NCBI RefSeq assembly: GCF_001888165.1
Contig: NZ_CP015455.1
Coordinates: 3,032,001 to 3,096,000 of the forward strand
Reading direction: 5' to 3'
Length of the DNA stretch: 64,000 bases
Origin: Syntrophotalea acetylenica
Lineage (GTDB): Bacteria; Desulfobacterota; Desulfuromonadia; Desulfuromonadales; Syntrophotaleaceae
The notes under the pieces are model-generated. The model saw only the letters and a list, made by a program, of their open reading frames with translations, was not told where the DNA came from and did not search any database. Shown piece after piece: positions 7,830 to 16,812 of the stretch. A program made the translations under genes and the position numbers. Every line of letters starts with the position of its first letter. The first letter of the stretch is position 1.

Positions 7830-8957
7830 TCATGTCGTGATCAGTGCTCCCAGAAGCTGATCGCCGAGAGCTTCCCGCTGCCAGTTTTTGAGAATCCCCA
7901 ACTCACCGAGCTGCGCCGCATTGACCGGGCATTCTTTTGCCAGGGCTTCCAGCTGTGCATTGTTAACCAGAATGCCGGGATCCATGGCAAGCTGGCCGGC
8001 CATGTCGGCACGCACGGTTTTCAGTTTTTTGAGCCGCTCCTCCAGGGCAGGGTCACGCTCACGGCGCTCGCCCCGCGGATAAACCGGCCACTGTTCCCTG
8101 GGCATATCCAGGGCCTTGCCTACCGCCCCCAGCAGCACCCGACCGTAACGCTCCGCCAGCCGGGCCGAAAAGCCTTCGATTCCTTCCGCATCCTGCAGAT
8201 TGCGCGGCAGCCGCTGGGCAAATCCGAGCAGTGTCTTGTTGCCGATGATTTTGAATGGGGGACGGTCGCGGCGGCAGGCTTCCCCGTCGCGCCACTGCAG
8301 CAGCTCCTCCAGCGCGGCGAGTTGCCTGCGATCCAGCAACCCCGCCCCCTTGACCCGTAAAAACAGCGGGCCGCTGTTTTCGGAAGGGCGTACCTGTTCG
8401 AGCAGGGCAAATTCCTCCTCGGCCCAGTTCAGTCGCCCCATCTGCCGCAGCCGCTGTTCGAGGATTGCCGCCAAACGATGCAGATGACAGGTATCCTCCA
8501 TGGCATAGCGGACCATGCCTTCCTCGAGAGGGCGCTGGGACCAGTCGGCACGCTGATAACGCTTGTCCAGATGAATGTCGAGGTGTTTGGCCAGCACGTC
8601 GGCCAGGCCGACACGCTCCTCGCCGAGCATCTGGCTGGCGATCATGGTGTCGAAGAGACCGCGAACCTCCATGCCGAAATCGCGGTACAGGCAGCGAATA
8701 TCGTAATCCGCGGCGTGGAAAATCTTGCCAATGGCGGGATCGGCAAGAACCGGCGCCAAAGGCGACAGGTCTTTTACGGCCAACGGGTCGACCAGCACCG
8801 TCCGCGTCGGGGTGGAGATCTGCAGCAGACAGACCTTTTCCTGGTAGGAATGCAGGGAGTCCGCTTCGAGATCGACGGCTATGACAGGTTCCGACCGCAG
8901 GTCCCGCACCAGCCGGACTATGGCCGCGTCATCCGTCAGGATGGGGGGCAACGACAT
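7830..8957 (-). CDS. rnd: Ribonuclease D
   Basis: 375 residues. DEDD-family 3'-5' exonuclease domain (about 1-175): AVDLEADSLHSYQ (ExoI, DxE), HAADYDIRCL (ExoII), MRYAMED-type ExoIII seen as VRYAMEDTCHLH. An HRDC domain follows (about 205-290, DRRQLAALEELLQWRD) and a second HRDC-like part at the C-terminus. RNase D matures tRNA 3' ends and other stable RNAs. Start MSLPPILTD has AAGGAG seven bases upstream. Convergent with fumC across a 202-bp gap that shows no clear feature. Confidence 0.9.
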   Translation of the reverse strand: MSLPPILTDDAAIVRLVRDLRSEPVIAVDLEADSLHSYQEKVCLLQISTPTRTVLVDPLAVKDLSPLAPVLADPAIGKIFHAADYDIRCLYRDFGMEVRGLFDTMIASQMLGEERVGLADVLAKHLDIHLDKRYQRADWSQRPLEEGMVRYAMEDTCHLHRLAAILEQRLRQMGRLNWAEEEFALLEQVRPSENSGPLFLRVKGAGLLDRRQLAALEELLQWRDGEACRRDRPPFKIIGNKTLLGFAQRLPRNLQDAEGIEGFSARLAERYGRVLLGAVGKALDMPREQWPVYPRGERRERDPALEERLKKLKTVRADMAGQLAMDPGILVNNAQLEALAKECPVNAAQLGELGILKNWQREALGDQLLGALITT

Positions 8958-9090
8958 GAAAACTCCTTGGTAGTTTGTGTGAATCAGCGCTGTGCGCCAG
9001 ACGGCCCTGCCGGCCCCATGGGTCAGATGCCCGGCAAAACTTGCGCGGCATGGGGATCCTGCGAAATCGATAATGCCAGAGGCTTTTCCC

Positions 9091-10149
9091 TCAAAGCAAA
9101 CCAAGGGCCTTTTTATGTGAACCGTGCAGCGGCAGGTCGGCAAGTTGCCGCGGCGTAACCCAACGGCGCTCCGCATCGGCAACCATTGTCCCGACGCTCC
9201 CCCGACAGGCAAACACAGACAATTCCACGCGAAAGTGACTGTAGGCATGGCGTATCGCTCCCGCCGGTTCCGGCTCGCCAGCCAGCCCCTCAGTAGCCAT
9301 CAGCCGTCGGGCCGCCTCGTCGGCCGTGCGTCCCTCGGGCACGGCGGCCGACGGAAATTCCCACAATCCGCCGAGCATTCCGTCAAGGGGGCGTTTCTGC
9401 ACCAGATAGCGCCCGCCGCAATCGATCAGCAGGGCCACCTGTTGCACCAGCGGCACGGTTCTGCGTTCTCCCCGTTCGGGGAAGTTATCCTGCTCACCCC
9501 GCCAGAAAGCCTGGCACAAGCCGGACAGCGGGCAGGTCTCGCAACGGGGATAACGCGGCATGCAGACCGTTGCCCCCAGGTCCATGATGGCCTGAGCGTA
9601 ATCATGGGGATGGTGCTCGGGGGTGAAGACTTCGGCCCAGTGCCAGAGCTGTTTTTCCACCGGGCCGGAGCGGGGATTTCCCCGCAGGGCCAGCAACCGG
9701 CACAGCACGCGCCGCACATTGCCATCCAGAATCGGCGCCTTGCGATCAAAAGCGATGGAAACGATGGCACCAGCGGTCGAGCGCCCAACGCCTGGCAAAG
9801 CCATGACGGCTTCGAGCTGTTCCGGAAACCGTCCACCGAAATCGGCGACCACCTTGCGCGCGGCCTCGTGCAGGTGCCGGGCGCGACGGTAATAGCCAAG
9901 CCCGGCCCACAGTTCCAGCACCTGATCGAAGGATGCGGCAGCCAGTGCCTGCACCTCCGGGAAAGCCGCCAGAAATTTCTCGTAGTAGGGAACTACCGTC
10001 GTCACCCCGGTCTGCTGCAGCATGATTTCCGACAGCCAGATGCGGTACGGATCGCGGGTGCTGCGCCATGGCAGATGGCGGCCATGGGTCCCGTACCAGG
10101 CCAGCAGACGCTGGCCCACCTCCTCCGCGGCCCAGGGCAATTGCTGCAT
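9091..10149 (-). CDS. mutY: A/G-specific adenine DNA glycosylase
   Basis: Removes adenine mispaired with 8-oxoguanine. 352 residues: helix-hairpin-helix-GPD domain with LPGVGRSTAGAI and catalytic Asp (ILDGNVRRVL), an iron-sulfur loop CX6CX2CX5C (CMPRYPRCETCPLSGLC) and a C-terminal NUDIX-like domain (QKRPLDGMLGGLWEFP) that reads 8-oxoG. ATG at 10149 has an AAGGG site and lies 11 bp after the hisC stop; a TTG at 10164 overlaps hisC and is less likely. Cotranscribed with hisC. Confidence 0.94.
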   Translation of the reverse strand: MQQLPWAAEEVGQRLLAWYGTHGRHLPWRSTRDPYRIWLSEIMLQQTGVTTVVPYYEKFLAAFPEVQALAAASFDQVLELWAGLGYYRRARHLHEAARKVVADFGGRFPEQLEAVMALPGVGRSTAGAIVSIAFDRKAPILDGNVRRVLCRLLALRGNPRSGPVEKQLWHWAEVFTPEHHPHDYAQAIMDLGATVCMPRYPRCETCPLSGLCQAFWRGEQDNFPERGERRTVPLVQQVALLIDCGGRYLVQKRPLDGMLGGLWEFPSAAVPEGRTADEAARRLMATEGLAGEPEPAGAIRHAYSHFRVELSVFACRGSVGTMVADAERRWVTPRQLADLPLHGSHKKALGLL

Positions 10150-10160
10150 AGCGGCCCTTC

Positions 10161-11204
10161 TCAACCGATTTCGGCCAGTGCCGTCAGGGTCTTTTCCATA
10201 TCCTCGCGGGTTCCGATGGAAATACGCAGCCCGTGGGACAGTATCGGATCGCTGAAATAACGCACCAGAATGCGCCGCTCGAACAGGCTGTCATAAATCC
10301 GCTTGGCATCGCGGTCCGGCGGCGTGGCAAAGACGAAGTTGCCATGGGACGGAATCACTTCCCAGCCCAGCACCCGCAGCTCGGCGGAGAACCAATCGCG
10401 GGTTTCGCGGATTCTGGTTACACACTGGCGGAAATAGTCCTGGTCGGCGAGGGCCGCCACACAGGCCGCCTGCGCCAGCCGGTCGAGATTGTAGTGGTCG
10501 CGGATCTTGTTCAGTGCGGCGATCACTTCCGGTCGGGCGATGGCCATCCCCAGCCGCATGCCGGCCAGCGAATAGCTCTTGGAAAAGGTACGCGTCACCA
10601 CCACGTTGGGCAGACGCCGCACCAGGTCCAGAGAATTCTCTCTGGCAAAATCGGCATAAGCTTCATCGATCACCAGAACCCCGTCGATCCGCCCGGCCAA
10701 CGCCTCGATGAACTCCTGAGGGTAACAGAAACCCAGCGGCGCGTTTGGATTGGCCAGAAAGAACAGTTTGCCGGCATAGCGCGCGGGGAAATCCTTCAGC
10801 GCCCATCCCTCATCGAGCAAAAAAGTCCGCACCCTGGCGCCCTGCACTTCAGCCAGCGTGCTGTAATAGGAATAAGACGGATGAACGTAGGCTATCTCGT
10901 CTCCCTCGCTGGCAAACGCACGAATCAGATTATTGAGCACCTCATCCGAACCGTTGGCCATGATGACCCAATCGGGGTCAAAACCATACAGGCGCGCAGC
11001 CTGCTCGCAACCGGCGCGGCTGGCCGCATCGGGGTACTTGCGCAGATTGTCGCCGACTTCGGCGAGAATCGCTTCGATGACCTTCGGCGACGGCGGATAA
11101 GGATTTTCATTGGTATTGAGCTTGATATACCGATGCTCGTCACGGGGCTGAAACCCGGGCACGTAGCCGGCCATTTCAGCGATATTTCTGCGCAAGGGAA
11201 TCAT
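10161..11204 (-). CDS. hisC: Histidinol-phosphate aminotransferase
   Basis: PLP-dependent class II aminotransferase step of histidine synthesis (imidazole acetol phosphate to histidinol phosphate). 347 residues; NENPYPPSP near the N-terminus, [12 protein letters not shown] near 85, the aspartate of VIDEAYADF near 175, and the PLP lysine in [16 protein letters not shown] near 210. Start follows CAGGAG. It lies apart from other his genes; hisZ is 50 kb away in this window. Upstream, on the far side, is the heptamer repeat array. Confidence 0.94.
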   Translation of the reverse strand: MIPLRRNIAEMAGYVPGFQPRDEHRYIKLNTNENPYPPSPKVIEAILAEVGDNLRKYPDAASRAGCEQAARLYGFDPDWVIMANGSDEVLNNLIRAFASEGDEIAYVHPSYSYYSTLAEVQGARVRTFLLDEGWALKDFPARYAGKLFFLANPNAPLGFCYPQEFIEALAGRIDGVLVIDEAYADFARENSLDLVRRLPNVVVTRTFSKSYSLAGMRLGMAIARPEVIAALNKIRDHYNLDRLAQAACVAALADQDYFRQCVTRIRETRDWFSAELRVLGWEVIPSHGNFVFATPPDRDAKRIYDSLFERRILVRYFSDPILSHGLRISIGTREDMEKTLTALAEIG

Positions 11205-11344
11205 GAGGTCTCCTGCCGGGTAAGATGAGTATCCGAAACCGATAACCTATAGGAAAATGCGGGAGGGTGCAAGAATGACGTTGTCATCCGTCACTTGCAG
11301 ATCAGGATAGTTTTCAACCTTCCACTTTGCACTCCCGCATTACG

Positions 11345-11533
11345 CGAACCTCGAACCTCGAACCTCGAACCTCGAACCTCGAACCTCGAACCTCGAACCT
11401 CGAACCTCGAACCTTGAACCTTGAACCTTGAACCTTGAACCTTGAACCTTGAACCTTGAACCTTGAACCTCGAACCTCGAACCTTGAACCTTGAACCTCA
11501 GGCCTCGGGCCTCGGGCCTCGGACCTCGGACCT
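11345..11533. repeat. 27-copy tandem heptamer array (YGAACCT)n
   Basis: An unbroken 7-bp-period array of 27 units: CGAACCT x10, TGAACCT x8, CGAACCT x2, TGAACCT x2, then CAGGCCT, CGGGCCT x2 and CGGACCT x2. It fills most of the 328-bp gap between mqnC and hisC and runs into the last base of the mqnC stop codon. Copy number is expected to vary by slippage. It is not a CRISPR array: there are no spacers. Confidence 0.95.
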
Positions 11534-12600
11534 CAGAAGTATTCTTCGAGAATGTCGTAGCCCGTGGTGCGCCGGGCCGGGATAAATCCGGCCTCCCGTA
11601 TCAGGGCGAGCAATTCCTCCCGGTCGAGGCGAAAACGGGCGCCAGCGGCGGCAACGACGTTCTCCTCAAGCATGGTGCCGCCCAGGTCGTTGGCGCCGAA
11701 GAACAGCGCCACCTGCGCCATTTTGCCGCCCTGGGTGACCCAGCTGGCCTGGAGATTGGGGATGTTGTGCAGCACCAGACGGGAAACGGCCAGCACCCGC
11801 AGGTAGTCCATGCCGGTGGCTTGCTCGCCGCCGAGCTCGGTATTGCCGGGCTGGTAGGACCAGGGGATAAAAGCGCTGAAGCCGCCGGTACGCTGCTGCA
11901 GAGCGCGAACCCGCAACAGGTGAGTAACAAGGTCTTCATCCGTTTCTCCAATACCGAACACCATGGTCGCGGTTCCCGGCAGGCCCAGACGGTGGGCCGT
12001 TTCCATAACCCCGACCCAGACGCGCCAGCTGATCTTGTCCGGCGAGACGCGCCGGCGCACCCGGTCGACCAGAATCTCGGCGCCGCCGCCCGGCAGAGAG
12101 GCCAGGCCAGCCGCCTTCAGCCGCAGCAGGCAGGTCTCCACCGACAACTCCGACTGCGCCGCCAGGTGAACTACCTCCGCGGGGGACAGGGAATGGATCT
12201 GCACCTGCGGAAAATGTCGCCGCAGGCTGCGAAACAGCTCCTCGAACCACGCGATACGCAACTCGGGATGCAGGCCGCCCTGCAACAGCAACTGGGTACC
12301 GCCAGAGGCCGCCAGTTCGGCAACCTTGTCGAGTATCTCCTGGTGGGAAAGCAGATAGGCATCGGCATGATCCGGTTTCCGGTAAAAGGCGCAGAAGCGG
12401 CAGCCGGTCACGCAAATGTTGGTGTAATTGACATTGCGGTCGACAACAAAAGTTACGCGACCCTGCGGATGCAACCGGCGGCGCATGGCGGCGGCCAGCC
12501 GCCCTGCCTCCAACAAGTCGGCCCGGCGCAACAGAAACAGGGCGTCCTGGCAATTGAGTTCCCGGCCGCTTTCGAGCTTCCCGGCAATGGTCTTCAACAT
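11533..12600 (-). CDS. mqnC: Cyclic dehypoxanthinyl futalosine synthase (radical SAM)
   Basis: Third step of the futalosine route to menaquinone, cyclising dehypoxanthine futalosine. 355 residues with the radical SAM motif CX3CX2C (CVTGCRFCAF, near 65-72) and family blocks GGTQLLLQGGLHPEL near 100, SLPGGGAEIL near 167 and FGIGETDEDLVTHL near 215. It overlaps mqnE by 7 bp. The two radical SAM paralogues are similar; the QGGLHPEL and GIGETDED blocks favour MqnC here. Confidence 0.92.
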   Translation of the reverse strand: MLKTIAGKLESGRELNCQDALFLLRRADLLEAGRLAAAMRRRLHPQGRVTFVVDRNVNYTNICVTGCRFCAFYRKPDHADAYLLSHQEILDKVAELAASGGTQLLLQGGLHPELRIAWFEELFRSLRRHFPQVQIHSLSPAEVVHLAAQSELSVETCLLRLKAAGLASLPGGGAEILVDRVRRRVSPDKISWRVWVGVMETAHRLGLPGTATMVFGIGETDEDLVTHLLRVRALQQRTGGFSAFIPWSYQPGNTELGGEQATGMDYLRVLAVSRLVLHNIPNLQASWVTQGGKMAQVALFFGANDLGGTMLEENVVAAAGARFRLDREELLALIREAGFIPARRTTGYDILEEYF

Positions 12601-13682
12601 GCGTCCGGCTCCCGCTTCAGTTCCCGGTACAGGCTGTCGCGCTCCACCGGGATACGGCCGGCTTTGCGGATCAGCCGCACCAGGCCCTCCCGGCTCAAGG
12701 CCTGGGGCGAAACGGCGCCGGCCCGGTGGCCGATCTGCTCCTCCACTACCGTGCCGTCCAGATCGTTGACGCCAAACGCGAGGGACACCTGGGCCAGTTT
12801 GACACCAAGCATCACCCAGTACGCCTTGATATGAGGAATATTGTCGAGAAACAGCCGTGCCACCGCCAGGGTTTTGAGGATATCCACCCCGCCCGGACCC
12901 CGCACCCCGTCGAGCCGCGTCGCCCTGTCCTGAAACGGCAAAGCCACAAAGGCCTGGAATCCGCCCGTTTCGTCCTGCAGGGCGCGCAGGCGGGCCATAT
13001 GCCCGATGCGTTCGGCGGGTGTCTCCAGGTGACCAAACAGCATGGTGGCATTGGAACGCAGGCCGGACCGATGGACCATGCCCATAACCTCCAGCCAGCG
13101 ATCGCCTGAAATTTTTTCCGGACAGAGTTGCAACCTGGCCCGTTCGGCAAAGATCTCGGCACCGCCGCCGGGCAGGGATTGCAGCCCCGCCGCCCGCAGA
13201 CGGTCGATAACCTCTTCCAGCGGCAATTGCGCAACGGTAGCGAAATGCGCGAGTTCCACAGCGGTAAAGGCCTTGATATGCAGACCCGGGCCGGACTTGT
13301 GAATGGTACGCAGCATCTCTTCGTAAAATTCCAGCGGCAGGTGCGGATGCAGCCCTCCCACCACGTGCACCTCGGTCGCTCCTGCGGCCGCTGCGGCTGC
13401 GGCCCGCGCCGCAACTTCCTCGAGGTCAAGACTATAACCGTCCACGTCCCCTTCATCGCGCCGGAAGGCACAGAAAGCACAGCGGTTCACGCACAGGTTG
13501 GTGTAATTGATATGCCGGTTGACATTGAAGTACACCCTGTTGCCGTGCATTCGATGGTTGGCCAGAGCCGCCAATCGGCCAACGGCCAGCAAATCCGGGC
13601 ACTGCAACAAAAAACCGGCCTCGGCTTCACCGAGACGCATGCCGGCATCGACTTTTGCCGCGATTTCGGGCAGAGACATCAT
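12594..13682 (-). CDS. mqnE: Aminofutalosine synthase (radical SAM)
   Basis: First committed radical SAM step after chorismate dehydration: joins SAM-derived adenosyl to 3-enolpyruvylbenzoate. 362 residues; CX3CX2C cluster motif CVNRCAFCAF near 64-71, HVVGGLHPHLPLEFYEEML near 103 and SLPGGGAEIF near 168. ATGATG start overlaps the (corrected) ubiX stop as ATGA, so translation is likely coupled. mqnA/mqnD and mqnB are not in the window. Confidence 0.92.
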   Translation of the reverse strand: MMSLPEIAAKVDAGMRLGEAEAGFLLQCPDLLAVGRLAALANHRMHGNRVYFNVNRHINYTNLCVNRCAFCAFRRDEGDVDGYSLDLEEVAARAAAAAAAGATEVHVVGGLHPHLPLEFYEEMLRTIHKSGPGLHIKAFTAVELAHFATVAQLPLEEVIDRLRAAGLQSLPGGGAEIFAERARLQLCPEKISGDRWLEVMGMVHRSGLRSNATMLFGHLETPAERIGHMARLRALQDETGGFQAFVALPFQDRATRLDGVRGPGGVDILKTLAVARLFLDNIPHIKAYWVMLGVKLAQVSLAFGVNDLDGTVVEEQIGHRAGAVSPQALSREGLVRLIRKAGRIPVERDSLYRELKREPDAC

Positions 13683-14283
13683 GATGCGTCATCCCCCAGC
13701 GCCGGAACAACCGGTGACCGATGCCGAGACCGTCGAGCACCTTGCCGACCATAAAATCGATCAGCTCCGCCATACTTTGCGGTTGCCCGTAAAAGGCCGG
13801 CATCGCCGGCACAATACGCGCCCCGGCACGGGACAGGTGCAGCAGGTTACGCAGATGGATGGTCGACAGCGGCGTTTCGCGAGGCACCAGCAGCAGCGTG
13901 TGCCCCTCCTTGAGAGCGACGTCGGCAGAACGCTCGATGAGGTTGCCGCTGATACCGGCCGCCAGGCGTCCGACCGTCCCCATGGAACAGGGCATGACCA
14001 CCATCGCCATCGGTGCGGCGGAGCCGCTGGCAGGCGGTGCGAACATGTCGTTTTCATCGTAATGCTCAAGGGCTTCGCCGCAACCGAAATGCCTGCGCAT
14101 TTTTTCCCGCCGTTCTTCAACGCTGCCCTGCCAATCGAGACCGGTTTCATGCTTCACCACCTGCCTTCCCGAGCGGCTCAAAAGCAGGGTTACACGGTAT
14201 TGCGACGCCAGCAGTTCTTCAACCAGCCGCAGTCCGTACACTGCGCCGGAAGCACCGGTTATGGCCACAAGGATCTGCCGCAT
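13627..14283 (-). CDS. ubiX: Flavin prenyltransferase UbiX (C-terminus probably frameshifted)
   Basis: Makes prenylated FMN for UbiD-type decarboxylases; in futalosine clusters it probably serves the menaquinone decarboxylase step. Flavoprotein motifs AITGASGAVYGLRL at the N-terminus, VMPCSMGTVGRLAAGIS near 97 and LLLVPRETPLSTIHLRNL near 130. As printed, it overlaps mqnE by 56 bp and ends in an atypical Arg-rich tail. Adding one G to the C5 run at 13693-13697 (plus strand) gives RWGDDAS and a TGA at 13679-13681 overlapping the mqnE ATG, the normal UbiX end. ATG at 14283 has AAGGGG upstream; the ATG at 14301 does not. Confidence 0.88.
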   Translation of the reverse strand: MRQILVAITGASGAVYGLRLVEELLASQYRVTLLLSRSGRQVVKHETGLDWQGSVEERREKMRRHFGCGEALEHYDENDMFAPPASGSAAPMAMVVMPCSMGTVGRLAAGISGNLIERSADVALKEGHTLLLVPRETPLSTIHLRNLLHLSRAGARIVPAMPAFYGQPQSMAELIDFMVGKVLDGLGIGHRLFRRWGMTHHDVSARNRGKSRCRHASR

Positions 14284-14466
14284 ATAAACAACCCCTTCCA
14301 TGGAAACATCCGTGCTGCCAAAAATCCTTAATAACGACCACGCATCTCATCTGCGGCCTGTGATTGCCAACAATTTTACGGCCTGTCTGCCCGGCTGACA
14401 CAAGAAGCCCCCGGCACTCGCCCAGCGCCCCTGAAAAAACCGCGGGCAGCGCCCCCACATTGAGGC

Positions 14467-15359
14467 TTATGCCCTCCATACCTGCATCAAAACATCCCCA
14501 AGAGCAAAAACAAACAACAACACGCTGATCAGCCCGTTCATGGTGAAAAAAGCCTGATTCAATCGGCTCAGATCATCCGCCCGCACCAGACAATGTTCCC
14601 ATGCCAGCAGAACGGCCGTCACCAGCACACCGCACAGAAAAATCCCCCCAAACCGCCACCGGCAGCGACTCCGAGCAACAGCGGCAGCACCAGGGCATGG
14701 AGCAGACGCGCCAGCTGCAGGGCGCGGCGCGTGCCGAGGCGCACCGGCAGCGAATGCAGACCAACCTGGCGATCGTGCCCTTCGTCCTGCAACGCGTAAA
14801 GAATATCGAAACCCGCCACCCACAGCAAAACGGCGCCCCCCAACAGCACTACCGGCCAGCGCACATCGCCACGCAAGGCGATCCACGCCCCGACCGGGGC
14901 CGCGCCGAGGCACATCCCCAGCACCGCATGGCACAGACTGGTAAATCGTTTGCAGTAGGGGTAAAGAACGAACAGGGCGATAACAGCCGGAGCCAGCGTC
15001 AGACAGAGTGGATTGAGCATGCCGGCCGCTACCAAAAACGCGGCGAAGGATCCCGCGACCAACAACCAGGCGCTGCGGCGCGAAACCCTTCCGGCAGGGA
15101 TATGGCGTCCGCGGGTGCGCGGGTTTTCGGCATCGAGCCGGGCATCGATGATGCGGTTGAGACCCATGGCGCCGGAGCGGGCCCCGACCATGGCCACGCA
15201 AATCCAGCCCAGTTGCCCGGGAGTCGGCCATTGATCGCTGGCCAATACCGCCAGCAGAGCGCCCAGCAACGCAAAGGGAAAGGCAAAAACCGAGTGGGAA
15301 AATGCGATCATTTCCAGCAGGGCATGGATATAACCCAGTTTTTTTCGGAAAATTTGCAA
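14467..15359 (-). pseudogene. mqnP: UbiA-family prenyltransferase of menaquinone synthesis, frameshifted as printed
   Basis: Membrane enzyme attaching the polyprenyl tail (4-hydroxybenzoate octaprenyltransferase-like). The first 240 residues have UbiA features: GLNRIIDARLDAENPRTRGR (NDxxD-type site) near 65 and FDILYALQDEGHDRQVGLHS (second Asp motif) near 185. The frame ends early at 14619, but another frame continues with two hydrophobic helices to a stop at 14467. One extra G in the G6 run (C6 at 14644-14649, plus strand) would fuse them into a normal-length protein of about 297 residues. TTG start at 15359 with GGAGG upstream. Sequencing error, real mutation or slippage are all possible. 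Confidence 0.8.
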
Positions 15360-15516
15360 GCAGCGCCCCCCTCCGGACGGATATCATGACTCGAGGAGCG
15401 GATTATACCCCGCAGGAGGGGAAAGATAAAGGGCAAGGGGCAAGCGCTTCAGATACAGACGTCAACAAACAAACGCGGGCACTTATCGATTACCTGCACG
15501 CCGATTATTACATCAG

Positions 15517-16812
15517 CTAAACGGCATGATGCTGCATTCGCATCGCCTCGGCGGCATTGGCCGCCTCGCAGAGAAAATAGGCACCTCCTTCGTACAGAAG
15601 ATCGTTTTTCAATTGATTGCCGATCATCTCCCAGCAGGGGAAACCCCGCGGCACCAGAGCCTTGCCGTACCGGCGAGCAAGGGCTTCGGCGTGGAAGTTG
15701 CCGATGATAAGATCGTATTCGGACTGCAGTTTTTCCGCGTCCTCCAGATCTCCGACCACGACCCGTTCCGCTTCGATGCGACCAAGCTGCGGCGAATCGA
15801 CGCTTGACAGAACGAGGCCGATACGCGCCCCGGCCTCGGTCAGGGACTGACAGGCACCGGCCAGAAAATCAGGTTCTCCAGTGACCATGATCCGGGTCTG
15901 CCCCAGGGCAAAATGGCTGTCGAGCATGACGTCCTGCAGACGCTTGCGCCAGCGTACCACCGTTGGTGACGGCTGTTGCAATCCGGCATAATCCATCAAT
16001 TTTTCCACCAGGTTATCTGTTGCCACCAGCCCCTGCACATGATCGAGGTGCATATGCCGCATAGCGGGGTTTTTCTTCAACAGGGCCGCGGCGCTGAATT
16101 TCACTGACTCGCCGATAGAGATAACCGCCCCGGCCTCCGCCAGGGAGAAGATCTCGTCGACGGTGACACCGCCGCTGCTCAAGGCGCCCTGTTTATGGCC
16201 CAGGTGGCCATCCAGGGCGGTGGACAGATCCGGCAGAGCGACGACCTGCAGGCCGAACGATCCGATAAACTCCTTGAGTTTTTCCACCTCGATCGGCTGC
16301 ATGGAAATATGCGGCAACAATACCACTTTGTCGGACCGGAGCTCCGACCGGTCTTCCACCAGCTGCTCGATCATGGCTGTGACGGTTTTACCCCATCCAC
16401 TCTCCAGTCCGCCTTCAAAGTCGGCAGTGTGCACATGAACGATGGGGAATTTGATCTGCTTGGCGGCGCCACGGATATCGTCCCCCTTGGTTTCGGTGAT
16501 GCCGGTGGAATGCAGCCCGATGAGGCTGGGGGTGACCTTTCTGGTGATATTGTGCACCGCCTCGACGATGCTGCCATCACCGCCATCGAGCACCGCGGCA
16601 ACGTCGGTGACGGCGGTGGTCTGAATAGCGATCGGCTCACAGAAATGGCGTGTAAAGAACACCTTCGTAAAAGAAGTGCAACCCATGCCACCGTGCATCA
16701 GCGGCATGCAACGGTCGACCCCGAGAAACGCGAGGGCGGCACCCATGGGCTGTGACAGGCGGATCGGGTTGATTTCCAACGGTTTTTCTCTGTGGCGGTT
16801 CAGTTCTCCCAT
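15517..16812 (-). CDS. nifN: Nitrogenase FeMo-cofactor assembly protein NifN
   Basis: Beta-like subunit of the NifEN scaffold on which the FeMo-cofactor precursor matures. 431 residues. The N-terminus has the family block LSQPMGAALAFLGVDRCMPLMHGG with GCTSF, including the P-cluster-type cysteine, and CEPIAIQTT. The middle and C-terminal Rossmann-like domains follow (GEPDFLAGACQSL near 310, PRGFPCWEMIG near 390). It lacks the length and extra cysteines of NifK. Overlaps nifE by 13 bp, so translation is likely coupled. No nifHDK or nifB is in the window. Confidence 0.93.
   Translation of the reverse strand: MGELNRHREKPLEINPIRLSQPMGAALAFLGVDRCMPLMHGGMGCTSFTKVFFTRHFCEPIAIQTTAVTDVAAVLDGGDGSIVEAVHNITRKVTPSLIGLHSTGITETKGDDIRGAAKQIKFPIVHVHTADFEGGLESGWGKTVTAMIEQLVEDRSELRSDKVVLLPHISMQPIEVEKLKEFIGSFGLQVVALPDLSTALDGHLGHKQGALSSGGVTVDEIFSLAEAGAVISIGESVKFSAAALLKKNPAMRHMHLDHVQGLVATDNLVEKLMDYAGLQQPSPTVVRWRKRLQDVMLDSHFALGQTRIMVTGEPDFLAGACQSLTEAGARIGLVLSSVDSPQLGRIEAERVVVGDLEDAEKLQSEYDLIIGNFHAEALARRYGKALVPRGFPCWEMIGNQLKNDLLYEGGAYFLCEAANAAEAMRMQHHAV

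Noticed and set aside
11345-11533. CRISPR-like array
   Set aside because: Units are directly adjacent 7-mers with no spacers; it is a simple tandem repeat.
15385-15519. A 44-codon frame (MTRGADYTPQEG...) between mqnP and nifN
   Set aside because: No ribosome site, overlaps the mqnP start region antisense, low-complexity composition and no homology recognised.
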